From: Mycobacterium gordonae
GTDB lineage: Bacteria; Actinomycetota; Actinomycetes; Mycobacteriales; Mycobacteriaceae
Reading direction: 5' to 3'
DNA: 64,000 nt
Assembly: GCF_017086405.1 (NCBI RefSeq)
Contig: NZ_CP070973.1
Coordinates: 1,240,001 to 1,304,000, forward strand
In this document: piece after piece, positions 37,075 through 46,315 of the stretch
How the letters are laid out: each line of letters opens with the position of its first letter
How positions within the stretch are numbered: position 1 is the stretch's first letter
Program-made: the position numbers and the translations under genes
Notes under the pieces: model-generated
Told to the model about the DNA's origin: nothing
What the model saw: only the letters and a program-made list of their open reading frames with translations
Databases searched by the model: none

Positions 37075-37668
37075 TCACTCCAGTGAGTCCAGGGCGGTCC
37101 CGACGACGTCGAACGCGTTACCGAGCGCCTCGGGCAGCGAGACCGATTCGTCACGAAGCCAGTGCTCGTAGGCGCTCAGTGCGACTCCGAGCATCGTCCA
37201 GGCGACGGTCTGCGGCATCAGGTCGGTCGTCTTGCAGCCCGACCTGCGGGCGACGAAGCCTGCCATCACCTCCCGCCAGCCCGCGTACATCGTCATCGAG
37301 TAAGCCTGCAGCTCGGCCGTTTCCAGGATCACTCGCATGCGCTGTCGATGCCGCACCGACTCGCATTCGTCGAAGGTGTTGAACGCCAGCAGCGCCCCGC
37401 GCAGCGCATCGCGCAGCGGCACCCGGGGATCGACGCGATCCAGCAGTTCCTGCAACTGTTCGAGGTGGGCGTCGAAGTCGCCCCACGGAATCGCGTTCTT
37501 CGAGGCGTAGTAGCGGAACAGCGTGCGGCGCGCGATCCCGGCGGCGTGGGCGACATCGTCCACGCTGACTTCGGCGAACCCCCGCGCGGCAAACAGGTCG
37601 ATCGCGACGTCGGTGATGTGCAGCGGCGTCGTGGAGCGGCGCCTGCCCACCCGCGACTCCGGCAGCAT
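37075..37668 (-). CDS. mftR: MftR, TetR-family repressor of mycofactocin genes
   Basis: A 197-residue TetR regulator. The N-terminus [63 protein letters not shown] is the strongly conserved MftR sequence, and [25 protein letters not shown] follows. MftR represses the divergent mft operon and responds to long-chain acyl-CoA in published work on the family. ATG at 37668 follows GGAAGGGGG with good spacing and matches the usual family start; the upstream GTG at 37695 is a second option. It faces mftA across 113 bases. Confidence 0.94.
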   Translation of the reverse strand: MLPESRVGRRRSTTPLHITDVAIDLFAARGFAEVSVDDVAHAAGIARRTLFRYYASKNAIPWGDFDAHLEQLQELLDRVDPRVPLRDALRGALLAFNTFDECESVRHRQRMRVILETAELQAYSMTMYAGWREVMAGFVARRSGCKTTDLMPQTVAWTMLGVALSAYEHWLRDESVSLPEALGNAFDVVGTALDSLE

Positions 37669-37704
37669 CCGACCCGCCCCCTTCCGTTTCGGCACTCGAT
37701 GCCA

Positions 37705-37781
37705 TATTCTGGCGCACGGTCGTGAGATTGTGACCCGCACCACCCATCATTGTCGAATCCCTTCGAAGAAAGGCAATCGCC
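37705..37781 (+). promoter_or_regulatory. mftA promoter region
   Basis: TATTCT (37705-37710) is a candidate -10, with TTCCGT 17 bases upstream as a weak -35. The gap (37669-37781) contains imperfect symmetry GGTC...GACC (about 37719-37736), where MftR might bind. AAGAAAGG is the mftA ribosome binding site. Confidence 0.4.
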
Positions 37782-37871
37782 GTGGACAACGAGAACCAGA
37801 CCGAGACCGAACTCGTCACCGAGACGCTGGTCGAAGAGGTTTCCATCGACGGCATGTGCGGGGTCTACTGA
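37782..37871 (+). CDS. mftA: Mycofactocin precursor peptide MftA
   Basis: A 29-residue ribosomal peptide encoded by GTG 37782 to TGA 37871, too short for ordinary ORF calling. Its acidic leader ([20 protein letters not shown]) ends in IDGMCGVY; the C-terminal Val-Tyr pair is what MftC decarboxylates and cyclises. Start preceded by AGAAAGG. The next gene begins after two bases. Sequence, length and position agree with the known mycobacterial MftA. Confidence 0.97.
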   Translation: MDNENQTETELVTETLVEEVSIDGMCGVY

Positions 37872-37873
37872 CG

Positions 37874-38179
37874 GTGGCTGCGCCCGTGCCGGCCAACGGG
37901 AGCGCGCAGTTGGACCCGGACAGCGGCTGGCGTCTGCATCCGCAGGTGGCGATCCGACCGGAACCGTTTGGCGCGCTGCTGTATCACTTCGGCACCCGCA
38001 AACTGTCGTTCCTGAAGAACCGCACCATCCTGACCGTGGTGCAGTCACTGGCCGATCACCCCGACGTGCGGTCCGCATGCCGGGCCGCCGGTGTCGACGA
38101 CCCCGACCAGGGCCCGTACCTACACGCGCTGGATGTGCTGGCCCGCTCCACCATGCTGGTCCCCAGGGAGGCCCGATGA
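37874..38179 (+). CDS. mftB: MftB, precursor peptide recognition protein
   Basis: A 101-residue RiPP recognition element that binds the MftA leader and presents it to the radical SAM enzyme MftC. Sequence features: GWRLHPQVAIRPEPFGALLYHFGTRKLSFLKNRTILTVVQSL and LDVLARSTMLVPREA. GTG at 37874 follows mftA by two bases. Its stop overlaps mftC start (ATGA, 38176-38179), so the three genes are coupled. Confidence 0.95.
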   Translation: MAAPVPANGSAQLDPDSGWRLHPQVAIRPEPFGALLYHFGTRKLSFLKNRTILTVVQSLADHPDVRSACRAAGVDDPDQGPYLHALDVLARSTMLVPREAR

Positions 38180-39369
38180 GCACCGCAGCCAGAGTCCCCG
38201 CACTGATCGAGCAGTTCGAGCACGGGCTCGACGCGCCGATCTGCCTGACCTGGGAGCTGACCTACGCCTGCAATCTGGCGTGTGTGCACTGCCTGTCCTC
38301 GTCGGGCAAACGCGACCCGGGTGAGCTCTCCACCCGGCAGTGCAAGGACATCATCGACGAACTCGAACGTATGCAGGTGTTCTACGTGAACATCGGCGGT
38401 GGCGAACCCACCGTGCGGCCGGACTTCTGGGAGTTGGTCGACTATGCGACCGAACACCACGTCGGGGTGAAATTCTCCACCAACGGCGTGCGCATCACGC
38501 CCGAGGTGGCGGCACGATTGGCCGCCAGCGACTACGTGGACGTCCAGATATCCCTGGACGGCGCCACCGCCGAGGTCAACGACGCCGTTCGTGGGCCCGG
38601 GTCGTTCGCCATGGCGGTGCGGGCACTGGAGAACCTGGCTGCGGCGGGATTCAAGGACGCGAAGATCTCCGTCGTGGTGACCCGGCACAATGTGGATCAG
38701 CTCGACGAATTCGCCGCGCTGGCAAGCCGTTACGGCGCCACGCTGCGCATCACCCGGTTGCGTCCGTCGGGGCGCGGCGCCGACGTCTGGGACGAGTTGC
38801 ACCCCACGCCGGACCAGCAGGTGCAGCTGTACGAATGGCTGGTGGCCAAGGGAGAACGGGTGTTGACCGGCGATTCCTTCTTCCACCTGGCGCCGCTGGG
38901 GGCGGCCGGCGCGCTCGCCGGTCTGAACATGTGCGGAGCGGGCCGGGTGGTGTGCCTGATCGACCCGGTGGGCGACGTGTACGCCTGCCCGTTCGCCATC
39001 CATGACCGCTTCCTGGCCGGAAACGTGCTGATGGACAGCGGTTTCGGCCTCGGCTTTGCCAATGTCTGGAAGAACGCCCCGCTGTTTCGCGAATTGCGCG
39101 AGCCGCAGTCCGCGGGAGCCTGCGGCAGCTGCGGGCACTACGACAGCTGCCGCGGCGGCTGTATGGCGGCGAAGTTCTTCACCGGCCTGCCGATGGACGG
39201 CCCCGATCCCGAGTGCGTACAGGGCCACGGTGCGCCGGCCCTGGCGTCCGAGCGTCGAACTCCGCGGCCCCGCGTCGACCACTCGCGCGGCAAGCCGATC
39301 AACGCGCCGGTGCCGTTGACCCTGTCGATGAGGCCGCCGTCGCGGCTATGCAACGAAAGCCCCGTATAG
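38176..39369 (+). CDS. mftC: MftC, radical SAM maturase of mycofactocin
   Basis: A 397-residue radical SAM enzyme that decarboxylates and crosslinks the C-terminal Val-Tyr of MftA. The 4Fe-4S motif is Cys32-x3-Cys36-x2-Cys39 (YACNLACVHC). The partner GGGEPTV motif binds SAM. The C-terminal SPASM domain is Cys-rich (CGAGRVVCLIDPVGDVYACPF, CGSCGHYDSCRGGCMAAK), holding two more clusters. The last about 40 residues are Arg/Pro-rich and poorly conserved. ATG at 38176 is coupled to mftB. mftD starts 2 bases past the stop. Confidence 0.96.
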   Translation: MSTAARVPALIEQFEHGLDAPICLTWELTYACNLACVHCLSSSGKRDPGELSTRQCKDIIDELERMQVFYVNIGGGEPTVRPDFWELVDYATEHHVGVKFSTNGVRITPEVAARLAASDYVDVQISLDGATAEVNDAVRGPGSFAMAVRALENLAAAGFKDAKISVVVTRHNVDQLDEFAALASRYGATLRITRLRPSGRGADVWDELHPTPDQQVQLYEWLVAKGERVLTGDSFFHLAPLGAAGALAGLNMCGAGRVVCLIDPVGDVYACPFAIHDRFLAGNVLMDSGFGLGFANVWKNAPLFRELREPQSAGACGSCGHYDSCRGGCMAAKFFTGLPMDGPDPECVQGHGAPALASERRTPRPRVDHSRGKPINAPVPLTLSMRPPSRLCNESPV

Positions 39370-39371
39370 CA

Positions 39372-40547
39372 ATGGCAGACCAATGGTTTGAAACTGTCGC
39401 GATTGCCCAACAGCGTGCCAAGCGGCGGCTGCCGAAATCGGTCTATTCGTCGCTTATTTCGGCCAGCGAAAAAGGCGTGACGGTGGCCGACAATGTCGCG
39501 GCATTCAGTGAACTCGGATTCGCCCCGCACGTCATCGGCGCCAGCGCGAAACGCGACCTGTCTACCACTGTTATGGGGCAGGATATTTCGTTGCCGGTGC
39601 TCATTTCGCCGACGGGTGTGCAAGCGGTCGATCCCGATGGCGAAGTCGCTGTGGCGCGCGCCGCGGCGGCCCGGGGCACGGCGATGGGACTGTCCTCGTT
39701 CGCCAGCAAGCCGATCGAAGAGGTCATCGCCGCCAATCCCAAGGTGTTCTTTCAGATCTATTGGCTCGGCGGGCGGGACGCAATCGCCGAGCGTGCCGAG
39801 CGGGCGCGGGCGGCGGGTGCGGCCGGGTTGATCGTGACCACCGACTGGACGTTCTCGCACGGCCGTGACTGGGGGAGTCCGAAGATTCCCGAAGAAATGA
39901 ATCTGAAGACCATTCTCAAGCTGTCACCGGAGGCGATCACCAAGCCGCGCTGGCTGTGGAAATTCGGTAGGACGATGCGGCCGCCGGACCTGCGCGTACC
40001 GAATCAGGGCCGCCGCGGCGAGCCCGGCCCGCCGTTCTTCGCAGCGTACGGCGAATGGATGGGGACGCCCCCGCCCACCTGGGAGGACATCGCCTGGCTG
40101 CGGGAGCTGTGGGGCGGACCGTTCATGCTCAAAGGCGTGATGCGGGTCGACGACGCGAAAAGGGCGGTGGACGCCGGTGTTTCGGCGATCTCGGTGTCCA
40201 ACCACGGCGGCAACAACCTGGACGGCACGCCCGCGTCGATCCGTGCGCTGCCGGCGGTGGCGAAGGCGGTCGGCGACCAGGTCGAGGTGCTGCTCGACGG
40301 TGGCATCCGGCGGGGGAGTGACGTCGTTAAGGCAGTGGCGCTGGGAGCGCGTGCGGTGATGATCGGGCGGGCCTACCTGTGGGGACTCGCGGCGGCGGGC
40401 CAACCCGGCGTAGAGAACGTGCTCGACATTCTGCGCGGGGGAATCGACTCGGCACTGATGGGTCTCGGGCATTCGTCCATCCACGACCTCACGGCGGACG
40501 ACATTTTGATCCCGTCTGGATTCACTCGGGAGCTGGGCACCCGCTGA
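39372..40547 (+). CDS. mftD: MftD, FMN-dependent alpha-hydroxyacid dehydrogenase-like oxidase
   Basis: A 391-residue flavoprotein annotated lldD1 in M. tuberculosis. In the mft pathway it oxidatively deaminates the intermediate AHDP to pre-mycofactocin. The TIM barrel carries SSFASKPIEEVI, TTDWTFSHGRDWGSP, GGPFMLKGVMRVDDAKRAVDAG, and the active-site SNHGGNNLDGTPAS (catalytic His), then LLDGGIRRGSDVVKAVALGARAVMIGRAYLWGL for FMN phosphate. ATG at 39372 matches the conserved N-terminus MADQWFETVAIAQQRAKRRL; an upstream ATG (39345) would overlap mftC by about 25 bases. A 219-base gap follows before mftE. Confidence 0.96.
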   Translation: MADQWFETVAIAQQRAKRRLPKSVYSSLISASEKGVTVADNVAAFSELGFAPHVIGASAKRDLSTTVMGQDISLPVLISPTGVQAVDPDGEVAVARAAAARGTAMGLSSFASKPIEEVIAANPKVFFQIYWLGGRDAIAERAERARAAGAAGLIVTTDWTFSHGRDWGSPKIPEEMNLKTILKLSPEAITKPRWLWKFGRTMRPPDLRVPNQGRRGEPGPPFFAAYGEWMGTPPPTWEDIAWLRELWGGPFMLKGVMRVDDAKRAVDAGVSAISVSNHGGNNLDGTPASIRALPAVAKAVGDQVEVLLDGGIRRGSDVVKAVALGARAVMIGRAYLWGLAAAGQPGVENVLDILRGGIDSALMGLGHSSIHDLTADDILIPSGFTRELGTR

Positions 40548-40766
40548 GCCCGGGACCGATGGCCGAATCAGGCAGTCACTGGTCGTTTTACGAAACCGTG
40601 AATTCGGTGCGCTGCGCCTTACCACACAGCGTGCGGATCCGGAATGGTCAATTGCCCGAACGTGAGACGGGCGTGGCAGTCGAGGCAAACGAGGAGTGAT
40701 TCCGCTCGTCGAACAACTGCGCGGAAAAAAAATTCGATAGATAGGGCAACAATCGGTGCACGCCAG
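40548..40766. other. mftD-mftE gap without a confident gene
   Basis: The gap is unusually long for this operon, whose other mft junctions overlap or are within 9 bases. On the minus strand one frame encodes ESLLVCLDCHARLTFGQL and PDPHAVW then a stop (about 40712-40631). The CLDCH pattern recalls a decayed HNH-type zinc finger, but no full domain exists. An A8 run (40724-40732) lies near it. No terminator or promoter is evident, though a -10-like ATAGAT is near 40737. Confidence 0.35.
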
Positions 40767-41495
40767 GTGAATTCGTCTTACCATCGGCGGGTGCCTTTAC
40801 GCGGCGAACTGGGGGATTCGACGTCGAGCCAACTCTCAATTTCCGCATCGCCGTCAATACTGATTCCCCTGGGGGCTACCGAACAGCATGGTCCGCACCT
40901 GCCTTTGGATACCGACACCCGGATCGCCACAGCCGTCGCCCGTGGCGTCGGTGAGCGGCTCGGCTGGCTCGTGGCGCCCGCGATCGCCTATGGCGCCAGT
41001 GGCGAGCACCAGAGTTTTGACGGGACGATTTCCATCGGTACCGACGCGTTGACCACGCTCTTGGTGGAGTACGGACGGTCCGCCGGCTGTTGGGCGCAGC
41101 GGCTGGTTTTCGTCAACGGCCACGGCGGCAATGTCAGCGCGTTGAACACCGCGATCGGGCGGCTGCGTGCCGAGGGGCGCGACGCCGGTTGGTGCCCGTG
41201 CTTCAGCGCCGGTGGCGATGCGCATGCCGGCCACACCGAAACATCCGTGCTGCTGCATATCTCGCCCGGCGCCGTGCGTACCGACCAGATGCTTGCCGGC
41301 AACGCGGCGCCGCTGCGCGAATTGCTGCCGTCCATGCAGCGGGGCGGGGTGGCGGCAGTCAGTCGCACCGGCGTGCTGGGAGATCCGACCACGGCCACCG
41401 CGGCCGAGGGGGGACGGATCCTGCGTGAGATGGTCGACGACTGTGCGCGACGCATTGAGCGGTGGATACCGGGAGCCGACGGGATGTTGACGTGA
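40767..41495 (+). CDS. mftE: MftE, creatininase-family peptidase
   Basis: A 242-residue metalloprotein of the creatininase fold that releases the C-terminal Val-Tyr-derived unit from matured MftA. Metal motifs are [34 protein letters not shown] and [18 protein letters not shown] at 40767 gives the conserved [10 protein letters not shown] start; an upstream open frame is not supported. Its stop overlaps the mftF start (GTGA 41492-41495). Confidence 0.95.
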   Translation: MNSSYHRRVPLRGELGDSTSSQLSISASPSILIPLGATEQHGPHLPLDTDTRIATAVARGVGERLGWLVAPAIAYGASGEHQSFDGTISIGTDALTTLLVEYGRSAGCWAQRLVFVNGHGGNVSALNTAIGRLRAEGRDAGWCPCFSAGGDAHAGHTETSVLLHISPGAVRTDQMLAGNAAPLRELLPSMQRGGVAAVSRTGVLGDPTTATAAEGGRILREMVDDCARRIERWIPGADGMLT

Positions 41496-42922
41496 CGGCG
41501 CCGCCGACCCGGCTGCCCGACGGGTTTGCCGTGCAGGTCGACCGTCGGGTGCGGGTGCTTGGGGACGGCAGGGCCCTGCTCGGCGGCTCGCCGACCCGGC
41601 TGCTGCGGTTGGCGCCCGCTGCCCGGAGCATGCTGTGCGACGGACGCCTCAAGGTTCGCGATGAGGTCAGCGCCCAACTCGCGCGCACCCTGCTGGACGC
41701 CACGGTGGCGCACCCGCGCCCCGCGACCGGCCCGTCCCATCGGGACGTCACCGTCGTTGTACCGGTGCGGGACAACATGACCGGAGTACGTCGGCTGGTC
41801 ACTTCACTGCGCGGGCTGCGGGTCATCGTGGTCGACGACGGATCCGCCACCCCGATCGAACTGGAAGATTTCGCCGGAGCGCACTGCGACATCGAAGTGC
41901 TGCACCACGCTCGCAACAAGGGGCCGGCGGCAGCGCGCAACACCGGCCTGGCGGCCTGCGCCACCGACTTCGTCGCGTTCCTGGATTCCGATGTGGCGCC
42001 ACAACGCGGCTGGCTCGAGGCCCTGCTCGGCCACTTCTGCGACCCGACGGTCGCACTGGTGGCGCCCCGCATCGTCGGTCTGGCACAAGACGAGAACGTG
42101 ATAGCCCGCTACGAAGCGGTCCATTCCTCGCTGGATCTGGGCTTGCGGGAAGCTCCGGTGCTGCCGCACAGCGCGGTGTCCTACGTGCCCAGCGCCGCGA
42201 TCGTGTGCCGCACCTCGGCGATCCGGGAAGTCGGCGGGTTCGACGAGACGATGCACTCCGGTGAAGACGTCGACCTGTGCTGGCGACTGGTCGAAGCCGG
42301 CGTGCGGTTGCGGTACGAACCCATCGCGCTGGTCGCCCACGACCACCGGACCCAGTTGCGGGACTGGATAGCGCGCAAGGCTTTCTACGGCGGTTCGGCG
42401 GCTCCGCTGTCGGTACGGCATCCCGACAAGACCGCGCCGGTGGTGATCTCCGGCTGGGCACTGACGGCCTGGATCCTCGCCTCGCTCGGAACCGGCCTCG
42501 CCCAACTGGCGTCGATCGTGATCGCCGTGCTCACCGGCCGCCGCATCGCCAAGGCACTGCGCGGCGCGGACTCGTCCGTCGAGACCAGCCTGTGGGACGT
42601 GGTCGTGATCGCCACCCGCGGGCTGTGGTCGGCCGCGCTGCAGTTGGCATCGGCAGTCTGCCGGCACTACTGGCCGGTGGCGCTGGTGGCGGCGATGGCG
42701 TCGCGGCACTGCCGGCGCGTCGTGCTCATCGCGGCTATCGTCGACGGGGTGGCGGACTGGATGCGGCGCAGGGACGCCGTCGCGCAGGACGCCGAACCGA
42801 TCGGGCTGCTGACTTTCCTCCTACTCAAGCGCGTCGACGACCTGGCCTACGGGATCGGCCTGTGGTACGGCGTGGTACGCGAACGCAACATCGGCGCACT
42901 CAAGCCGCAGATTCGGACGTAA
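41492..42922 (+). CDS. mftF: MftF, glycosyltransferase of mycofactocin
   Basis: A 476-residue family 2 glycosyltransferase that adds beta-1,4-glucose units to pre-mycofactocin. The GT-A domain (about residues 80-290) contains [44 protein letters not shown] and the metal motif FLDSDV, then [21 protein letters not shown]. The C-terminal third has hydrophobic segments ([55 protein letters not shown]), anchoring it to the membrane. GTG at 41492 is coupled to mftE. mftG follows 8 bases after the stop. Confidence 0.95.
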   Translation: MTAPPTRLPDGFAVQVDRRVRVLGDGRALLGGSPTRLLRLAPAARSMLCDGRLKVRDEVSAQLARTLLDATVAHPRPATGPSHRDVTVVVPVRDNMTGVRRLVTSLRGLRVIVVDDGSATPIELEDFAGAHCDIEVLHHARNKGPAAARNTGLAACATDFVAFLDSDVAPQRGWLEALLGHFCDPTVALVAPRIVGLAQDENVIARYEAVHSSLDLGLREAPVLPHSAVSYVPSAAIVCRTSAIREVGGFDETMHSGEDVDLCWRLVEAGVRLRYEPIALVAHDHRTQLRDWIARKAFYGGSAAPLSVRHPDKTAPVVISGWALTAWILASLGTGLAQLASIVIAVLTGRRIAKALRGADSSVETSLWDVVVIATRGLWSAALQLASAVCRHYWPVALVAAMASRHCRRVVLIAAIVDGVADWMRRRDAVAQDAEPIGLLTFLLLKRVDDLAYGIGLWYGVVRERNIGALKPQIRT

Positions 42923-42930
42923 CGGCCGCC

Positions 42931-44364
42931 TTGTCTGCAGCCGTCCGGCACAGCGATGTGCTGATCGTCGGTGCCGGAAGCGCCGGTTCGGTTGTTGCCG
43001 AACGCCTTTCTGCCGATCCGAGTCGCACCGTCACGGTGCTGGAGGCGGGTCCCGGACTCACCGACGCCCAGCTCCTGGCTCGAACTCGCAACGGGCTGCA
43101 GCTACCGATCGGCGCCGGCAGCCCGTTGGCCGAGCGCTACCTGGCCACGCTCACCGATCACCCGGCCCGGCAGGTGCCGCTGGTGCGCGGGACCACGGTC
43201 GGCGGATCCGGCGCGGTCAACGGCGGCTACTTCTGCCGCGGGCTGCCCGGCGACTTCGACCGCTTGGCGATACCCGGCTGGGCATGGGCGGACGTGCTCG
43301 GCCACTTCCGGGCCATCGAGACCGATCTGGACTTCGCCACCCCCGCGCACGGCGATGCCGGTCCTATCCCGGTGCGTCGCACTCGCGATCTGACCGGCGT
43401 CACGGAGACGTTTGTGGCGGCCTGCAGAGGGGCGGGGTTCGGCTGGATCGCCGATCTCAACGATGTCGGACCCGAGCTGCCCGCGGGGGTGGGCGCGGTG
43501 CCGCTCAATATCGTCGACGGCGTCCGTACCGGCTCCGGGGCCGCCTTTCTGCTACCTGCGCTGCGCCGCCCCAACTTGCGGCTGCTGGCCCAAACCCGGG
43601 CGGTGCGGCTGCGCCTGCGGGGCGTCACCGCGGTGGGCGTGCTTGCGGTGGGGCCCGATGGTCCGGTAGAGCTGACAGCCAGCCGAATTGTTCTGTGCTC
43701 CGGGACAATTCGTTCGGCACAACTGCTGATGCTCTCTGGCATAGGGGAGTCGACTATGCTGCGCGCTGCTGGTGTGAAAGTTGTTGCGGCGCTACCGGTT
43801 GGTTTGCGATGCAGCGATCACCCGGAATGGGTGATGCCAGCCGGCTGGACGGTGGCAGCGGACCGGCCGGTGCTGGAGGTCGTGCTCAGCACTCCCGACG
43901 GCATCGAAATTCGGCCCTATACCGGTGGCTTCGTGGCCATGACCGGCGACGGCACTGCCGGACAACGTGATTGGCCGCACCTCGGGGTGGCGCTAATGCG
44001 GCCAGGATCCCGGGGACGGATTTCCCTGGTGTCAGCGGATCCCGACGTCCCGCCCCGGATCGACCATCACTACGACAGCGAGCCAGCCGACGTGGCGGCC
44101 CTGCGTGCCGGCGTTGAGCTGGCCCGTCAATTCTGTAGTAGCTCAACGGGTCCAGCGACCTGGTCGACATCGCAACATCTGTGTGGCAGTGCCCCTATGG
44201 GCGTCGACGGTGACCCGAATGCCGTGGTGGACAACAAATGCCGTGTCCTGGGTGTCGAAAACTTATGGGTGATAGACGGATCTGTGCTGCCGGTGGTGCC
44301 CAGCCGAGGGCCGCACGCCACGATCGTGATGGTGGGACACCGGGCGGCCGAATTCGTCAGGTGA
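42931..44364 (+). CDS. mftG: MftG, GMC-family oxidoreductase
   Basis: A 477-residue flavoprotein of the glucose-methanol-choline family. FAD-binding motif SDVLIVGAGSAGSVVAERLS at the N-terminus, TTVGGSGAVNGGYFCRGLPGDFD (GMC signature 1), SRIVLCSGTIRSAQLLMLSGIG (signature 2) and the active-site C-terminal HLCGSAPMGVD ... NLWVIDGSVLPVVPSRGPHATIVMVGHRAAEFV. In published work MftG links mycofactocin oxidation to the respiratory chain. TTG at 42931 gives the usual length; GTG at 42958 is an alternative. Last of the mft operon, convergent with an orphan PE gene. Confidence 0.94.
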   Translation: MSAAVRHSDVLIVGAGSAGSVVAERLSADPSRTVTVLEAGPGLTDAQLLARTRNGLQLPIGAGSPLAERYLATLTDHPARQVPLVRGTTVGGSGAVNGGYFCRGLPGDFDRLAIPGWAWADVLGHFRAIETDLDFATPAHGDAGPIPVRRTRDLTGVTETFVAACRGAGFGWIADLNDVGPELPAGVGAVPLNIVDGVRTGSGAAFLLPALRRPNLRLLAQTRAVRLRLRGVTAVGVLAVGPDGPVELTASRIVLCSGTIRSAQLLMLSGIGESTMLRAAGVKVVAALPVGLRCSDHPEWVMPAGWTVAADRPVLEVVLSTPDGIEIRPYTGGFVAMTGDGTAGQRDWPHLGVALMRPGSRGRISLVSADPDVPPRIDHHYDSEPADVAALRAGVELARQFCSSSTGPATWSTSQHLCGSAPMGVDGDPNAVVDNKCRVLGVENLWVIDGSVLPVVPSRGPHATIVMVGHRAAEFVR

Positions 44365-44377
44365 ACCGGCTGGTGGA

Positions 44378-45073
44378 TCAGCTCGACGCGGGCGCCGCTT
44401 CGCCGGCGGCCTGGATGCGCGCTGCCGGAGCGCCGGCGACCGAGGCGGCCGGCACCGCCCGCGCCGCCAGCGGTGCGGGCAACGCCGACACCGACGTCTC
44501 CTCGATTTCGACGGGCGCCGCGGAGCCCGCCGGTAGCGACGAGACCGGTGGACGAGTCACCGAGCCCACCGGCCGCACCGATCCGGCGGCGATCGCCGAC
44601 CCTACCGATCCGACCGGCGTCGCCGCCGGGGCCAATGCCGAGCCTGCCGGTCCGGCCGCCGCCGCGGTCACAGCCATCGTCTGCGCCACCGCGGCTGCCG
44701 CCGGTGCCGCGTGTGCGCCCTCGTTGAGTACCGCGGGGCCCAGCGTCTGCTGCGGCATGTTCACGACGCCGGTCTGGACGCTGGAGACGTTCGCGGCCTC
44801 GGTGACGGCGTAGGACTGCGAGCCCAGGTTCATCAATTGCACGAACTGGTCGTGGAAGGCGGCTGCCTGGGCGCTGAGCGCCTGGAATGCCTCGGCATGG
44901 GCGCCGAACAGCGCCGCCAGCTCCGTCGACACCGCGTCAGCACCGGCCGGCAGGAATGCGCCGGTCGTCGGGATGACGGCTGCGGCGTAGCCATCGCTGA
45001 CCGCCGAACCGATGTTCGCCAAGTCCGTTGCCGCGGCCGCCACATATTCCGGCGCAGCGATCAAGTACGACAT
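44378..45073 (-). CDS. PE-family protein (no PGRS)
   Basis: A 231-residue PE protein. The N-terminus MSYLIAAPEYVAAAATDLANIGSAV carries the Pro-Glu motif at residues 8-9. The PE helical pair runs to about residue 95 and ends with YAVTE (Tyr88-x3-Glu92), the YxxxD/E secretion signal used by ESX type VII systems. Residues 96-231 are Ala/Ser/Pro/Val-rich low complexity with no Gly-rich PGRS. PE proteins normally pair with a PPE protein; none is adjacent. It lies convergent to mftG, inserted where M. tuberculosis has other small genes. Partner and function are unknown. Confidence 0.9.
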   Translation of the reverse strand: MSYLIAAPEYVAAAATDLANIGSAVSDGYAAAVIPTTGAFLPAGADAVSTELAALFGAHAEAFQALSAQAAAFHDQFVQLMNLGSQSYAVTEAANVSSVQTGVVNMPQQTLGPAVLNEGAHAAPAAAAVAQTMAVTAAAAGPAGSALAPAATPVGSVGSAIAAGSVRPVGSVTRPPVSSLPAGSAAPVEIEETSVSALPAPLAARAVPAASVAGAPAARIQAAGEAAPASS

Positions 45074-45484
45074 GCGGCCCCCCAGCCAAACATGGATCGT
45101 GTCCGACGCCCGTTACGAACCTTCTCCCCTTCTCGAATGGTAGCCGCGCTCGGCGCCGCCCGCGGCCGTTTCGCTCAATGCGATCCGACTCGGGCGTGGT
45201 CGCCCGGAGGCGGCGGCCCGGGAACCGATCGGGGGAGCAGCCGGTGGCTGTACTGCCAGGCGGGTATCGCGCCGGCCGCCGCGATTCCCAATGTCGCCCG
45301 GGTCGCCCGGCATCGCCATTTTCCCGGCGGAAACGATTTGCTGGCAGCAGCTTTCAGCGGTCTCATCCCGGCCGCGCCGACGCCGGTGACCGGAGGGTCG
45401 TTCACCCGAACCACGGAATCGGCCGCGCCGTTGGGCGCGGAATTTGGCGAGGTGGACCGCTCGGCAGGCGCCTGTGCCCGACGG
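45074..45484. other. Gene-free stretch between the PE gene and a small unknown gene
   Basis: This 411-base region contains short open frames on the minus strand (for example 45175-45414), but they lack ribosome binding sites and family features, so none is annotated. It must hold the PE promoter. I see no tRNA, repeat or mobile-element signature here. Confidence 0.5.
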
Positions 45485-45868
45485 TCACAGACCGGTCCGG
45501 TCCTTGATCCGCTGACGGACCGCAGTTTTGCCCTCGGCGAGTGTGGCCAGGCCCAGGCGGGTCGCGCTCCACCGGAACTCGTTTTCGGCGATCCAGCGCA
45601 CGTAGGCCAGTTCCGAGTGCTCCAACAGCTGGATGGCTTCCAGCAACGCCTCCCGCACCGGACGCGCCGGCAGGATCAGGCCCCGGCGCTCCGGAAAGCC
45701 GCGGAACATCCACTCGCTGAACTCGGACAACGCCAGGACCGGAACGCGCCGGGGGATCTCAGGGTCGAAGGCCGCCATGAGTTCGGCGGCCAGCTCGGCC
45801 GGCGGCGCGCCGTTGATCCAGTCGATCATCGGTTGTGCGGCGTCAGCTTCCGGATTGGGCCCTGTCAC
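45485..45868 (-). CDS. Conserved hypothetical protein
   Basis: A 127-residue protein, start GTG at 45868 (MTGPNPEADAAQPMIDWING). An acidic N-terminus precedes PRRVPVLALSEFSEWMFRGFPERRGLILPARPVREALLEAIQLLEHSELAYVRW and a basic C-terminus. Mostly helical by composition; no signal peptide or membrane segment. No domain is recognised. It stands alone on the minus strand, divergent from the S10 operon, so its 447-base upstream gap overlaps the rpsJ leader. Confidence 0.65.
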   Translation of the reverse strand: MTGPNPEADAAQPMIDWINGAPPAELAAELMAAFDPEIPRRVPVLALSEFSEWMFRGFPERRGLILPARPVREALLEAIQLLEHSELAYVRWIAENEFRWSATRLGLATLAEGKTAVRQRIKDRTGL

Positions 45869-46315
45869 GGCAAGGCAGCGTACGCGCACTGCCGCCTGTC
45901 GGCGGGTGGGCTGCGAAAAGCCCTGGTAGGGCCGCTGCTGGCCAGGGTCTCGGCTCGCCGGCCAAAGGTCAGGGGCGGCCCGCCGGTGGTCAGGACCCGG
46001 GATTTGGCCGAACCGGTGATCTGGGGCATACTGTTCAGGTTGCCTTGCGCCAGGTTCGCCCCTGGCCGGGCATACGACCAGCGCCCACCATGGGCGCGTC
46101 CGGTCCCCACCTTGGAGCGACTATTTCGGCCGCCTACGAGGCTGCGTGCGGGTGACACACCCGAGCGCGGGGAGCGGTTGAACCACGACAGGTAAACAGC
46201 GGCGCAGTATCCGGCGCAACGCTAGATCGGCCCTCCACGGGGCGGCCGATCCGCGCGCCGGGGGGCACCGGGTCCTTTTACGGGCTCACAGTGTGGGAGA
46301 AGAGGTAGGAGAAGC
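45869..46315 (+). promoter_or_regulatory. S10 operon promoter and leader region
   Basis: No gene is visible in this 447-base gap. A candidate promoter is TTGGCC (46004-46009) and TACTGT (46029-46034), spacer 19, giving a leader of about 280 bases. The leader contains a perfect hairpin, GATCGGCC (46225-46232) with GGCCGATC (46244-46251), and further GC stems. AGGTAGGAG precedes the rpsJ GTG. Autoregulation by L4, known in E. coli, is possible but not established from this sequence. Confidence 0.5.

Noticed and set aside
37068..37154. Longer start for the DUF2332 gene
   Set aside because: It would overlap mftR coding sequence on the same strand and adds a non-conserved segment.
45175..45713. 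Small minus-strand genes between PE and the unknown gene
   Set aside because: Pro/Ala/Arg-rich translations without ribosome binding sites or recognisable domains.
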